Assembly: GCA_034509755.1 (NCBI GenBank)
Contig: CM067550.1
Coordinates: 4,643,001-4,707,000, forward strand
DNA from: Anisodus tanguticus
Lineage: Eukaryota; Streptophyta; Magnoliopsida; Solanales; Solanaceae
Direction: 5' to 3'
DNA length: 64,000 bases
Below, in pieces: positions 35,806-47,656 of the stretch; position 1 is the first letter of the stretch; every line of letters starts with the position of its first letter. The translations under genes and the position numbers were made by a program. Below the pieces are notes generated by a model that worked only from the letters and a program-made list of their open reading frames with translations, was not told where the DNA came from and ran no database searches.

Positions 35806-37670
35806 AATATGGTTCGTGACATAACACATACATCATATGGCTCAGTGGGATCTTCAGCTACAACCTGTTCAAGCACACTTTCTTCTATTACATCATCAAT
35901 ATATCCCTCAAGAGCAAGAAAGTAGTTTTTGTTCATGTCTGAGGCATGTGACTCAATATCATATTGCTTGTATTGTCCAAAAGGAAATATATCTTCATAA
36001 AAGGATACATTTCTTCTTACAAAGATAGTCGTGTTGGTCAAATTCAGTAATTTATATCCTTTTTGTCTAGAGGCATAACCAATCAATAATGACTTGATGG
36101 CTCTAACTTCAAACTTGTTATTCTTGACCAAGTTCGTGACATAACACATACATAATATGATCCTCATATGAGACAAATTAGGTGTTTTCTTGAATAGTTT
36201 TTCATAAGGTGAGGCATTCCCTATCACCACAGAAGGGATTCTATTAATCAGATATATTTCTACTTCTACACAGTCTCCTCACAATTTTGTTGGAAAGTGA
36301 CTTTGGAACTTGATAGCACTGGAAATTTCAAAAATGTGCATGTGCCTCCTCTCCACCACTCCATTTTGATGTGGAGTATATGGACATGAACTCGGATGTA
36401 TAATTCCAAGCTGTCTAAATAACTCATTACAAAAGTTATTAAAAAATTCTGAATCATTATCTGATCTAACACACTTAACAACCATATTAAATTGTGTTTT
36501 GATCATTACGCATAGGTTCTTGAGAATAGTAGCCACATCAGACTTAATATGCAACAGAAATATCCAAGTACATCTAGTGTAATCATCAACAACTGTGAGG
36601 AAATACCTCATACCAGTGTAAGTAGGGGTCCTATATGGCCCACATACACTAAGATAAAACAACTGAAAAGCAAAATCAATTTTACTACTGCTAACAGGAA
36701 ATGGTATCCTAGTTTGCCTAGCCACATGACAAACTTCACAATGCTTTATTGTAAAATTAGACTTGTCACTAAAGCCATCTATCTTCCTTAGAACACTCAT
36801 TGGTACATGTCCTAGTCTCCTATACCAGAGTCATGCTTTCAACTCAACTGTTGTAACTGAAGTTGATACATGTGTCTATGCATGTACTAGTTCAGAATGA
36901 CTCCCTTTTGACCCTAGAATGTACACTCCATCTACCTCCTTACTAATCTCCTTCACCTTCCCCAGTGAAGAGATCATGTAGGACAAAGAAATCAGGAAAA
37001 AAACTTGCACAACAATTTAAATTCTTGTTAACTTTGAAACTGAAAGGAGATTAAGTTTGAAATTTGGTACACACAACACATGTTTTATGAGATCACCTCA
37101 TGTAAGTCTACAATTTCCTGTCTGAGTAATTGCTGATGTATCACTAGTAGGCAATTGAACTTGTCATGCATTCTCTATTAAATCAAAATTTTCAATCATA
37201 TTATTATCATTTACCATGTGGTTAGTTGTTCCTGAATCAACTATCCAAGTAGGACTACTTTCCTTATTGAATACAGGTTTACCTGCCATATGGACTTTAG
37301 GAACTGATGTACTACCATACTATACACCATCATTTGTTTTACTCTGATTCAACATTGCAAACACCTTCTCATACTTATCTGGAGTGCATGATCTCAACAA
37401 AAGATTAAGATGTTCATGTTTATCCTGAGATAGTTGTTTGAAGCCTCCTATGTTACTCTGATTTTAATATTCCATATATCCACCACTATTATGTTGTAGT
37501 GAGTTATTTCCTTCTCCATGTGAAACACCTGCCATCACTGCATTTGTCTTCTTCTTTCCTTTAAAGTCTGAAGGATAACCTATGAGTCTATAACAATTAT
37601 CCCTAACATATCCCTTATTCTTGCAGGAATCACAATACATCAACTTGTAACATGTCTTCAAACAGCTAGA
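35787..37670 (-). pseudogene. copia gag zinc knuckle, protease and integrase fragment
   Basis: Minus strand, reading from 37670 down. A CCHC-like zinc knuckle CDSCKNKGYVRDNC near 37630-37590; a protease active-site block TWIVDSGTTNHMVN near 37250-37210 with DSG intact; pre-integrase IKHCEVCHVARQTRIPFP near 36750-36700; integrase core with YFLTVVDDYTRCTWIFLL, CVRSDNDSEFFNNF and HQNGVVERRHMHI near 36610-36330, in which the D, D and E positions are present. A post-integrase block YVTNLVKNNKFEVRAIKS follows at about 36150-36080. RT and RNase H are absent. The integrase part is one 173-codon frame. No LTRs flank it. Confidence 0.88.
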
Positions 37671-37934
37671 AAGTTTTCTAACGTGATTTTACTATGTTAG
37701 TATTACTTTTCTTTTATAAATATGGTATATTACATACTTTTAATAAGGAAAATTTTGACAATTCAAATTTTAGTTTTAAAATTCTAAATATTTTAAATTA
37801 TTAATTTACAATTTGTCAAAGTGATTAGTAAATGACAATTTTGTCTATTGCATAGTCTTTTTAATGAAGGACAAAAAATCGAATCAACATTTCTAAAACC
37901 CTTCGTGTTTTTAATGTAATATAAATATATATTA
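37671..37934. other. AT-rich spacer
   Basis: Nothing recognised. Confidence 0.5.
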
Positions 37935-38087
37935 GGGTTCGGCTCCGCTCCATTAGTTTTTACTTAATAGAGCTTAACCAAAAACAAAGAATAAGATAAA
38001 AATCAATCTCAACCTTTCATAATAACTAAGATACTTATCATTAATGATAATTAATGGAGCAAAAACTAATGGAGCGAAGCCGAACCC
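37935..38087. mobile_element. 153 bp MITE with long terminal inverted repeats
   Basis: Ends GGGTTCGGCTCCGCTCCATT and (reverse-complemented) GGGTTCGGCTTCGCTCCATT, extending through AGTTTTT for about 29 bp with two mismatches. Flanked by ATTA on both sides (37931-37934, 38088-38091). The short duplication suggests a PIF/Harbinger- or Mariner-like MITE, but AT-rich flanks make the exact duplication uncertain. Confidence 0.85.
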
Positions 38088-38637
38088 ATTAAACTAGTAA
38101 TCAGATGCATTAGTGTTTGCTAATCTATAGTATATCAAGATTACGTGAAATCGGATCCATATCCTTGGCTTCACGTGATCACGTCCATAAAGTTATTTTT
38201 AATTAAATATTGTAAATTGGCATCGTTAAGCTTAATTTAATTAAACATCTTAATTCATCAGTGTTTCCCTTAATGGGTTTTATCTTAAAGATTTTAAGTA
38301 TTGAACTCATTGTACTGTTAAAATTATGAATTCAGATATAATTAATATTTATTGAGATTTTAGTAGATTTTTACATATATAACTTTATAAATATTCCGTA
38401 TTGAAAATTATGGAGTCATCTGCCTCTGGATCCCAACAACTAATAGTATTAAGTTTTTATTTTTCTAATTTAAAAGTATGAGCAAAAGAAAATATAAGAC
38501 TTATTAGTAACGAAGAGAATCTTAATAGAATTACATAGGGAAAAATAAATTTAACAGTAAGCAAATTCACATATGGAAAAAATCCAGGAGAAATGTTGAG
38601 TATTTAAAGGAGTTGAGTCTTTGCCTTACACCTAATA
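38088..38637. other. AT-rich spacer
   Basis: No gene or repeat recognised. Confidence 0.5.
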
Positions 38638-38840
38638 CTCTTTCCGTTCCAATTTAAGTGTCTTATTTTTTTTTGAGATCCCAAAAAGAGTGTCTATTTT
38701 TATATTTAGTAAGTTTTGACAAGTTTAATTAAAGGACCACATATATCTTTAATTAAATACCACAAAATTCAAAAGTCTTTCTTTATTTCTTAAACTCCGT
38801 GTCTAGTCAAATTAAGACACTTAAATAGGAACGAAACGAG
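38638..38840. mobile_element. Stowaway-type MITE
   Basis: 203 bp with ends CTCTTTCCGTTCCAATTTAA and (reverse-complemented) CTCGTTTCGTTCCTATTTAA, flanked by TA (38636-38637, 38841-38842). The CTCCNTCCGTTCC-like terminus with TA duplication is the plant Stowaway/Mariner hallmark. Confidence 0.88.
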
Positions 38841-38933
38841 TAATACATTTTAAAGATGCCCGGACTTAGATCCAAAGAGAATGTTACATTTGATAGTAGA
38901 GCTACTCTGCGTCCAATTTTCATCTATGGTAGG

Positions 38934-39715
38934 TAGGGATGACAACGGATCGGATCTGGACCGGATCCTACTAGATCCAGATCCAGATCCATTTTTCATA
39001 CATAGATCTAGATCCGAATCCAGATCCATCGGGTCCATAAAAATCATATCCAAATCCGGATCCACGGATCGGATCTGAATCCACATGTAAAATTTTTGTC
39101 TTGCTAAGATTTTTTTTTTGAACTGACAAACGATTTTACTTAGCTAACAGTTTACTGCGTTTCAATTTTGAAATGTTCATATGAGATATTTTGTTCGTTG
39201 TCTCGTTTTGATTGTGAGCTATTAATTGAAAATGTTGGACAATGACAATAGTTGTGGAAATGATAACTAGTATTTCCACAATGCAGAACTTGCATGTGCT
39301 TGGAATCTTCACAAATGAAGTGAATATAATTTTAACTAGTCTATGGAGATGTTAGTCATTCACTAATATAACATTGATTTTATTATCGAAGTTACCTCTT
39401 TATTTTTTTGTTTTTGAGTTAACGCGGGGATAAATTAAACTTGTTTTGAGAATTAAACTTGTAAGGATTTGCTTAGCAATTTTAAGAAAATACTTATAAA
39501 ATTACATTCTAGGTTATGAATATATTTAATAAAAAACGGATTCACGGATCAGATCTGGACCGGATACGGATCTCAAATACAAGATCCAGATCCAGATCCG
39601 ATCCGGTAGAAACGGATCCGGGTCCAATCCGGATCCGTTGGGTCCAAATTTTGAAGATCCATATCCTATAAAACGAATCTGAATCCACCGGGTCCAGAAT
39701 CCACTGCCATGTCTA
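38934..39715. mobile_element. GGATCC-rich hAT-type MITE, copy 2
   Basis: 782 bp, left end TAGGGATGACAACGGATCGG, right end (reverse-complemented) TAGACATGGCAGTGGATTCT. Flanked by a perfect 8 bp duplication ATGGTAGG (38926-38933, 39716-39723). Subterminal arrays of GGATCTGGACCGGATCC-like repeats occupy about 130-170 bp at each end; the middle is AT-rich and non-coding. TA...TA ends with 8 bp duplications place it in hAT. Confidence 0.92.
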
Positions 39716-41379
39716 ATGGTAGGGCATCGAAAACGTTGAGTCTCTAAAGAGGTGTATATAACACTATAAACAAATTTTACATAAGCAAAATACCAGAGAA
39801 TTTAGTACTAGTGTTGAAAAAAGAAGAAACCCTTGATTCTAATGATGTATTTTAAATCCGTGCATACCTAAATCCAAGACGGATAATATATCTAATGAGT
39901 TAAGATTTTTACATAAGTATATAATTGTCGACTTTCTTCTTCAATTTTTATTTATTTAAAATTATGAATTTAACTACTCGAACAATGAATCTAACAAACT
40001 ATACATAGCACCATCACAATTTTCGCTAAGGAGGTCTTTGGACGTGAGGCCCCAAGACTCAAATTTACATATAACAACATGGTCAGCAAGTTACAAATGT
40101 CTTTCAAAACTTTTGTGCAAGTGTCCTCAAACTTTTATAAAATAAAATATTAATAAATGGTACTTGTGATTTTTCTCTACTTGAGCAGAAAATTAAGACT
40201 GGGGATTCCAAATTTGAGACGTAACTGGAAAAATGGATAAAGTTTATATTGGTCAAAATCAGTTAAGAAACAATTTCTAGTTCAGCTCAAATAGGTGTTA
40301 AAATTCCTTCATATGATGGGAACTCATTATAGAAGACAAAAGGTCATTTCTCTTTGAGTCAAAGCAAAGAAACAATTGTCTTATCGAAAGCACAAGTGGT
40401 TGAGGTGACATATAAGTTTATTTATTAAAGTTTAAGTTATTATATGCATTGATGCTATAAAAATACTTACACAGCAATCAGATTAAGATAATTATAAATA
40501 AACTTTAATAAGTATTAATTGGTAATATAGTAAAGATTGTAACTAACCAATTATACATCACAAGTTAAAATTCATTAATAGTACAATTATTTATGTTATG
40601 AGTGAATATAACTTAAATCTTATTACCTAATATGTTCATAACCGATAATAGCGATACCATGTAGCTTAATGTCCCAAATTGTTAACATTGTCTAAATTTT
40701 TAAAACAATATACACAAGCTTAAGTAGGAGTAATGTTTTTTAAAAAAATCTATTTTGTAACCGAAATATATATATTTGCAAGAGTAATAGCCCTCATGTC
40801 ACGAAATAATGGGTAAATTATAAAAGTTCAATGCTCATATATTCGTACGTGAAATTAACCCGTATTTACCAGCATCATGTAATCCTTTTGCAAAATAAGC
40901 ATAGCACTGTGTTTGGATGTTAACACACATTAGAAGTCACAAAGTATGATCTTAAGCGAAGCAAAATCATATGTTTTCTCTGAACAAATTGTTACATAGA
41001 TGAAATTGATGTTTTGTCTTAGCTTTATTAGGTCAAAAACATTACTATTAACTAAAGGATACAAAGACTCGACAAATTACGTGAAACGGGTCAACTAGTA
41101 ATTGAAATGACACAATAGATTATTACTTAAATAATGGTTAACGTTGAATAAATGGTTGTACAATCTTATTAAGTAAGACTTGCGTCTTATTTTATTTTAT
41201 GTCTTTGACTTTTATGTCGATAATTTACTTTAATTAATTCGAAATTATGACTATATCACGTTTTCATATTCACCGTCTTTCTTTTTGTCCAAGCCATATT
41301 CCACTAAGCTATAATTTTAACCCCACAAATCATGATTAATCATTACAAATACATTTTAATAATTTTTAGAAGTACTGTT
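39716..41379. other. AT-rich spacer, no gene recognised
   Basis: 1.66 kb without recognisable coding sequence or clear repeat ends. Confidence 0.6.
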
Positions 41380-42193
41380 TTTGAAAAAGTAGCAGTCGTA
41401 AAAGAAAGAAGTCTGTTGTTAGTCCCTTGTCACTTGGTAGCTAAAGTTGCACTACTTTTTCTACATTATAGTTGTTATAGTGGAATTTCGCAACGTGTAC
41501 TAGTACTTAATTTAACTAACTTTAAATATCAATTGTAATGTTCACATTGCTAACCAATGACTTTGTTGAGTTTAATTTAATATTAAAGAGAGATCAATAC
41601 ACAATTCCTCCTCAATACCGAGCCTATAGTTACAATTACACAATCAGCCAGTTGAATTTATAAAATCAGAACACATAGAATAAATGAAAAAACACTATTA
41701 AGCTTATATTTGCTGTGCAAGCTTGATTGAAACATTGACAAAACATAGGTAAGAAATATCAATCATTTATTCATCTGCATATGAAACTAATTTGCATGGA
41801 CATCTTCCAAACCGTTGATGTAAGCTTTAAAATTAGATTATCACATATTTTAACATAATATCAAACTTCAGAGTAGCAGAATTATGTGTTTGAGCCTCAT
41901 CGCCACCTCATTATTAAAAATTTCATGCGCTAGGCCCTTGGAAAAAAAAGGCTCTACCAGTGAGGGATTTGTTGACGACATAATTAAGTAAAACTAATTA
42001 AACTGCACTTTTTCTAACCCTTTAAATTTTTTAATGAGATAGCTAGACGGACACTTCAAAAATCATCAACCAGAGAGCTGGATGAATTCAAAACAATAAT
42101 TATTTTGACTAGCTAATTGAAAATAAAATTTAAAAGGTTCTTCACTACAATCCAAAGTTAGCATGAGATGAAAGAAAATTTTCTTCACTATTA

Positions 42194-42568
42194 TGTACGG
42201 TTAGGATTTGAGTCCCAAATCCTGACTAATCATAAAATAAGAACAAATAATATACATAGATTTATAATGGTTCACCTCAATGCGAGAGTTACGTCCACTT
42301 TGCCGCTGCAGATTTTTTACTATAATCAAATAGAGAGTTTGAGTTTATAATTCTCTTTTTCTCTCTTGCTCGACCTCAAAGAAAAAAACGGCACCCTAGT
42401 CTATATATAGCGAAAATTAGGACGAACATAATTCAAGCCCGAAATTCTCAAAATACCTTCCACTAAACAATTTTACATTATAAAATTTTCAGGGGTTCTA
42501 CACTCTGCGTAGGATCTTCATAGTATCAGCGGTGAATTAAACTCCACAACTCAACATGTACTGTAGTA
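42194..42568 (+). mobile_element. unclassified insertion in copy C, LTR-like
   Basis: About 375 bp present in C but missing at the matching place in copy A (near 28160). It begins TGTACGGTTAGG, contains a TCTATATATAG TATA-like motif, and near 42518 reads GGATCTTCA followed by TAGTATCAGCGG, which looks like an LTR end plus PBS. A truncated LTR retroelement is a possibility. Confidence 0.45.
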
Positions 42569-43057
42569 TATAGTTAGAAAGCCAACAGATGAAGAAAATG
42601 TTTTTCTTCACTACGATACATGTTCAGATAGCAGCAGATTGAATTACATGATAGAAATGTTTAGCTTTAGAGGTGGTAAAATTAGCCCATGAAAATATTG
42701 GCTATTCAGCTTCTATAATTAGCTATACAAAGGCGGCAGATAATATAAACACTTAATTTCACCTTATGTTATTTCAAAGATTGGTTCACTTGGCATGCTA
42801 ATTTTGGAATGTGTATCTTCAGCTTGTCCGTTGAACTGACGATACTTGGGGTTAAGAAGTTCAAATTGATTTCCCATTTTAAGGGTACGTAATTAGGTCA
42901 TAGCAGACTATATAATTAGACTTTTGAGCGTGATGTTGTCCATTTTAAGTTCTTCACAAGTTGGACTTAGACTCGTGTTTCGCCACCCAAATGAAAAAAC
43001 GAAGACGAAATGGTGTGTTTTCTTCCCGAAAGGTTTTCCAATTTTTCTATATTTGGT

Positions 43058-43265
43058 TGTATTAGCGAATATTCTCAGAATATTCTCCGTATATTTTGTA
43101 ATAATGGTAGATGTATAATTAAGGTAACTTAGGATTCTAACTGTATTAGGAATCAACCTTTGTAAGGTAAGTTAGGATTCGTACCATATTAGGAATCAAC
43201 CTTGTACATCTATATATATTGTGAATAATGAAAGGAATCGCTAAGGGAAATTATTCCATCTTTCA
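43058..43265 (+). repeat. 5' LTR of truncated copia element
   Basis: 208 bp from TGTATTAGCG to CCATCTTTCA. The LTR contains an internal direct repeat of a TTAGGATTCNNACYRTATTAGGAATCAACC type at about 43130 and 43170. Confidence 0.8.
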
Positions 43266-43278
43266 TGGTATCAAAGTC
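43266..43278 (+). other. copia primer binding site
   Basis: TGGTATCAAAGTC directly follows the LTR, matching initiator tRNA-Met with one mismatch in the first ten bases. Confidence 0.85.
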
Positions 43279-43427
43279 TAAAACCTAAATCCCTCCTCTT
43301 CCTTATTCTTGGCCGAAATTAGCAATTTTTTTTTCTGATTTCGCAGAAAAAAAAAAAAATTCTTCTGCTTTCTTCCTCTCTTTCTCGGCCAAACCAGAAA
43401 ATTCCCTTCCCTCGGCAGGCGGCAACC

Positions 43428-44590
43428 ATGTCTTCCCCCCCAAATTCCGGTTCATCCACTGGCACAATTGACAACCCCTCTCAACGTTCGTATCTTCTTT
43501 TCATCCGGCATTCGCCGTTAACAACATCAAGAATTTTATCCCTATAATTCTTGACCAAGAAGACTTGTCAATATTCCATGTGGATGGAACTATTCTACAT
43601 TCATGCATGTGCATACAACGTGCTCGATCATATTGACGAATCTACTCCTCGTCCCACCGATGTTACAGACTCAATCGGCGTCGTCTTGACGCCATCGTCA
43701 AACAATGGATCTACGGCACCATCTCCAAAGACCCTGTTGTGCACTATCATGAAAACAAGTGCTACGGCACGTGAACTTTGGGTCCGGCTAGAAGAAATCT
43801 TTCAGGACAATAAAAATACTCGGGCCGTATATTTGGAAGAGCAATTCAATAATACCCGCCTCGAGAATTTTAACAACATGTCCGAATATTGTAAGCAATC
43901 GAAACTCATAACCGATCAACTATCCAACGTCGGGACTTCTGTTTCGAAACCAAGATGGTGCTTCAACTTGTTGCGGGTTTACCAAAAGGTGAATATGACA
44001 CACTCGCAACAATGATTCAACAAGCCGACCCTCTCTCAAGTTTCAACAAGGCACGTTAACAACTATTGTTGGAAGAAACTAGACGTGCTAAACAAGAGGA
44101 ACATAATCAAAAGGCGTTAGCCGTTGACGGATGGCAACACCGCGACAAAGAAGCAAAGCGATTCAGCTCAAAGAAGAAGAAGCGAAGAAGCAAAGAGAGT
44201 GGCGGAGGTCGTGGCGGCAGAGGTCGCAACAACAAAGGCAAGGGCCGCGGAAAGGGCCAACGCACCCGGTGGGATCGGACAACACCAACCACCGGACAAG
44301 AAGAAGAAGCGGCACTGCAGCGGACTGCAAGCAGCAGTGGCCCAACCAGCAGAACCGGGCCTCGCCGCATGCCCGTACCCGACCGTAGGGGCCCGGTTCC
44401 AGCGCAGCCTTGGTCGATCGGCCCCTTGGGCCATGCCCCGCCTACGAGCAGCCACCACTAAAGCGGCAACGAATAAAGCCCACCGATGGCGGTCCAAAGA
44501 AGAAGAAGCGCCTACAAGCAGCCCACCGCAATCCAAAGAAGAAGCATTTCAACAGCCTTGCCCCGACCGATTTGGGCCGGGCATACACCA
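43428..44590 (+). pseudogene. copia gag, broken
   Basis: ATG at 43428 (MSSPPNSGSSTGTIDNPSQR). A frame change near 43500-43560 precedes the block CQYSMWMELFYIHACAYNVL. ARELWVRLEEIFQDNKNTRA and LEEQFNNTRLENFNNMSEYC near 43770-43900 are conserved gag. Downstream it becomes Arg/Lys/Gly-rich (KKKKRRSKESGGGRGGRGRN near 44175-44235) in place of a CCHC knuckle; three overlapping frames are open here because of composition. Ends near the protease at 44593. Confidence 0.85.
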
Positions 44591-44592
44591 CC

Positions 44593-45160
44593 GTGAACCT
44601 TCAACAGCCCGACGAAAATTGGTACATGGACACCGGAGCCACATCTCACCTCACCCGGTCGTCGGGTAACATATCTCAACTACGTCGGCTAAAGTGCCCT
44701 CAATTTATTACTTGTCGGCAATGGTCATCGCATTCCAATTGAAGATTACGGTAACACACACACCAAACATCCACACCCACCTTTCTCCTTAAACCACGTC
44801 CTATACACACCTAACATCATTAAAAACTTAATCTCTGTTAGAAAATTCACTAGCAATAATTTACGTGTCCGTCGAATTTGACCCTTTTGGCTTTTCCGTG
44901 AAGGAACTCAATACGGGAAAATTCTTACACTTATTTGTAATAGTGTGGGAGATCTCTACCCATTCACTCAATCTTCCGTCGACAGCACCGCAAGCACCTC
45001 CGTCCCTTGCGGCGATCTCTCCCTCAACTTGGCACAACAGACTCGGACACCCCGGAAACCCAGTTTTTACTTTTCTTAGGACTTCTAAGCGTATTTAATA
45101 TAATAATGGGAAAATTGCCCAAAACTATTTTTCTTGTCCACTAGGCAAACATACTCGTCT
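44593..45160 (+). pseudogene. copia protease and pre-integrase, broken
   Basis: DENWYMDTGATSHLTRSSGN near 44600-44665 keeps the DTG active site, unlike the related element at 22087. A frame shift after CPQF near 44710 is followed by VLYTPNIIKNLISVRKFT near 44800-44850 and the pre-integrase block WHNRLGHPGNPVFTFLRTSK near 45030-45090. Confidence 0.82.
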
Positions 45161-45167
45161 TCCCTTT

Positions 45168-45677
45168 ATGTCATCAAACAGTGTTACTTTTTCTCCATTT
45201 GATATTGTTCATGCTGATTTGTGGACATCTCCGATTGCTAGCCCTTTGGGTCATAAATTCTATCTAGTATTCTTGGATGATTTTTCACATTTTGTCTGGA
45301 TTTACCCACTGAAATTCAAATCTGAAGTTTTTGCAAAATTCCTCGAGTTTCAAAAATTCATTAAGACACAATTTGAAAAACCTATTAAATCATTCCAATG
45401 TGATAATGGACGTGAATTTAATAACTCGGCATTTCACAATTTCTGTTCTAAACAATGCATGGTTTTCCGTTTTTCTTGTCCCTATACTTCTTTCCAAAAC
45501 GGAAAATTTGAAAGAATTATACGTACCATCAATAACATGGTCCGCACATTCGTTTCATGCCGCGCCTACCACCGCCTTTTTGGGTCTATCTTTGTCAAAA
45601 TGGTAGAATCTCTTCTAAATATTTTACCAACTAGCACACTCCAAAACAAAACTCCTACAGTAAATCTTATACCGTAG
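45168..45677 (+). pseudogene. copia integrase core
   Basis: A 169-codon frame: FSPFDIVHADLWTSPIASPL (first Asp), YLVFLDDFSHFVWIYPLKFK, SFQCDNGREFNNSAFHNF (second Asp), and PYTSFQNGKFERIIRTINNM with the catalytic Glu present. Ends early at 45677 by a frame change before the post-integrase block near 45690-45830. This is the best-preserved integrase core of the copia copies in the window. Confidence 0.88.
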
Positions 45678-45689
45678 GCAACCATCATA

Positions 45690-47571
45690 TGATCACCTAC
45701 GTATTTTTGGATGCTTATGCTACCCCAACATAGCCTCCATCGCACCACACAAACTTGCCCCTCGCACTCTTCCATGTGTCTTCCTTGGTCTATCTCCTAA
45801 TCATCGGGGCTACTTGTGCTATGACATTGCTACTCGCAAAATCATCGTCTCCGTCACGTCACCTTTGACGAGACAACCTTTCCTTTTTCAAATCTTCGAA
45901 ATTTCGACCACCGATTACATCTTTCTCGATGAACCAAGTCTCTGTCCCCGGTCATCCAAAATCTATACCAACAACAAGACGCGTTCCGACGCAAGCCCCA
46001 CCGTCCCCGCACCACCACCCCCACCGACTCCCCTCGCTCACCCCTACGGCCCCTGGTCAAGTCACCGCGCCACTGGCGACGACATCGCGCCCACCGGTCC
46101 GAACCAGGTGGACCAAAGCAACCTCACGCCCCGACCCACCACCACCGCCCTCACATCGCATGGAGACTCGTACACAACACGGGATCTTCAAACCCAAGGT
46201 TCAATTCAATCTCTCCACACAAACCTTATCACCCATTCCAAAAAATCCAAAACTAGCAAAACCGGACCCAAATTGGAATGCGGCCATGTGCGAGGAATTT
46301 AACGCTTTAACCAAGCGAACACTTGGGATTTGGTACCTAGACCATTGGTGTGAATGTTATCCGGTGTATGTGGCTATTTCGTCACAAGTTCGAGACGGTG
46401 GTGACTTAGAGAGGTATAAGGCAAGACTAGTTGCCAATGGCACTAATCGGCAGGAGGGTATTGATTGTGGTGAGACATTCATCCGGTTGTTAAACCGGCC
46501 ACTATTCGGACTATTCTCGTATTGCTATGGGCATGCATTGGCCGATTCATCACTTGATGTCAAGAATGCATTTCTTCATGGGGATTTGAAAGAGTCTGTA
46601 CATACATGCATCACCTCCGGCTTTGTTCATCCGGCAGCTCCGCGATTTGTGTGTCGTCTCGGGAAATCATTGTATGGATTGAAACAGCACCCCGCGCTTG
46701 GTATGATTGGTTCGCGGTGTATCTTCTCGCAGATTGGTTTTGTATGTAGCAGGTGTGATACATCTCTCTTCACGCTTCACCGAGGTAGTAAAGACCTTGC
46801 ATATTTGCTAATATATGTCGATGACATTGTTCTTACCGCCTCATCGACGGGTTGAAGAATGAAATCATTGCTCTACTCAAAACCGAATTTGCTATGACCG
46901 ACTTGGGCAAGCTAAGTTATTTTTTGGGTACATCGGTGACAAGATCCGCACCACTATGTTCCTGTGTCGGCGTAAGTATGCGCAGAAGAGATAGTGTACG
47001 GGGCCAAGATGGCAAATTGTAAAATTATGCCAACTCCGGTGGACTCAAAATCCAAGCTTAGTGCTAATGACGGTGCACCGTTCGATCCCACTCTATATCG
47101 GAGTCTAGCGGTGCTCTTCGATATCTTACATTTACTAGGCCCGATATTGCATATGCCGTTCAACGTGTGTGTCCGTTCATGCACGACCCCCGAGAGTCCC
47201 ATTTTGCCGCCTTCAAACGTATTATCGATATGTTAAGGGCACACTAGACTTTGGTTTACATCTATACACCTCTCGCCCCAACCAAGTTGCTAGCCTACAC
47301 GGATGCAGATTGGGCGGGATTCCCCGACACACGTCGCTCCACCTCGAGTACCGTGTATTTCTGGGGATAATCTTATCTCATGGTCCGCCAAGCGGCAGCC
47401 ACGCTATCCCGTTCGAGTGCCGAGAATATCGCGGAGTTGCTAATGTTGTCGCCGAGATCCGTTGGCTCCGAAATCTTTTTTGGAGCTCCAGTGTCCATTG
47501 CGCAAAGAGTCTATAGTCTATTGTGACAACATATCTGCTATCTATATGTCTCATAATCCGGTCCAACATCA
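45690..47571 (+). pseudogene. copia post-integrase, RT and RNase H, broken and truncated
   Basis: Pro-rich linker in the 308-codon frame 45929-46855, then RT: NWNAAMCEEFNALTKRTLGI, GDLERYKARLVANGTNRQEG, SSLDVKNAFLHGDLKESVHT and LAYLLIYVDDIVLTASST (catalytic Asp pair kept) to 46855. RT continues with FAMTDLGKLSYFLG near 46890-46925 in another frame. RNase H pieces follow near 47270-47560 (DWAGFPDTRRSTS, VVAEIRWLRNLF, YCDNISAIYMSHNPVQH). The sequence leaves copia after 47571, where the fragment is cut off. Confidence 0.86.
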
Positions 47572-47656
47572 CGGGTTGGTCAAAAATTTTTAGAAAATAT
47601 TTTTCAAGATTTTTTTTCTTGAAAATGAGAAAAATGACATTCTAAGTGAAAGTAGG

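Larger units (their letters stand above)
43058..47571 (+). mobile_element. Ty1/copia element, 3' truncated
   Basis: 5' LTR 43058-43265, PBS at 43266, then gag, protease, integrase, RT and RNase H in order on the plus strand. It breaks off inside RNase H at about 47571 with no polypurine tract or 3' LTR. Same family as 21488-25945 by LTR start (TGTATTARCG) and protein sequence, but with gag present. Inserted in duplication copy C. Confidence 0.9.

Noticed and set aside
35435..35806. Host gene of 123 residues
   Set aside because: The PEKFxGxxFKRWQQKM...FLTEDPQ block is copia gag, and the frame ends at a junction with another element.
43551..44742. Several overlapping ORFs of 120-180 codons as independent genes
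   Set aside because: They are the frames of one broken copia gag; the Arg-rich, stop-poor composition keeps several frames open.
47571..47656. 3' LTR for the copia element at 43058
   Set aside because: The sequence after 47571 does not match the 5' LTR and has no polypurine tract before it; it looks like copy C flank ending at the TRIM.
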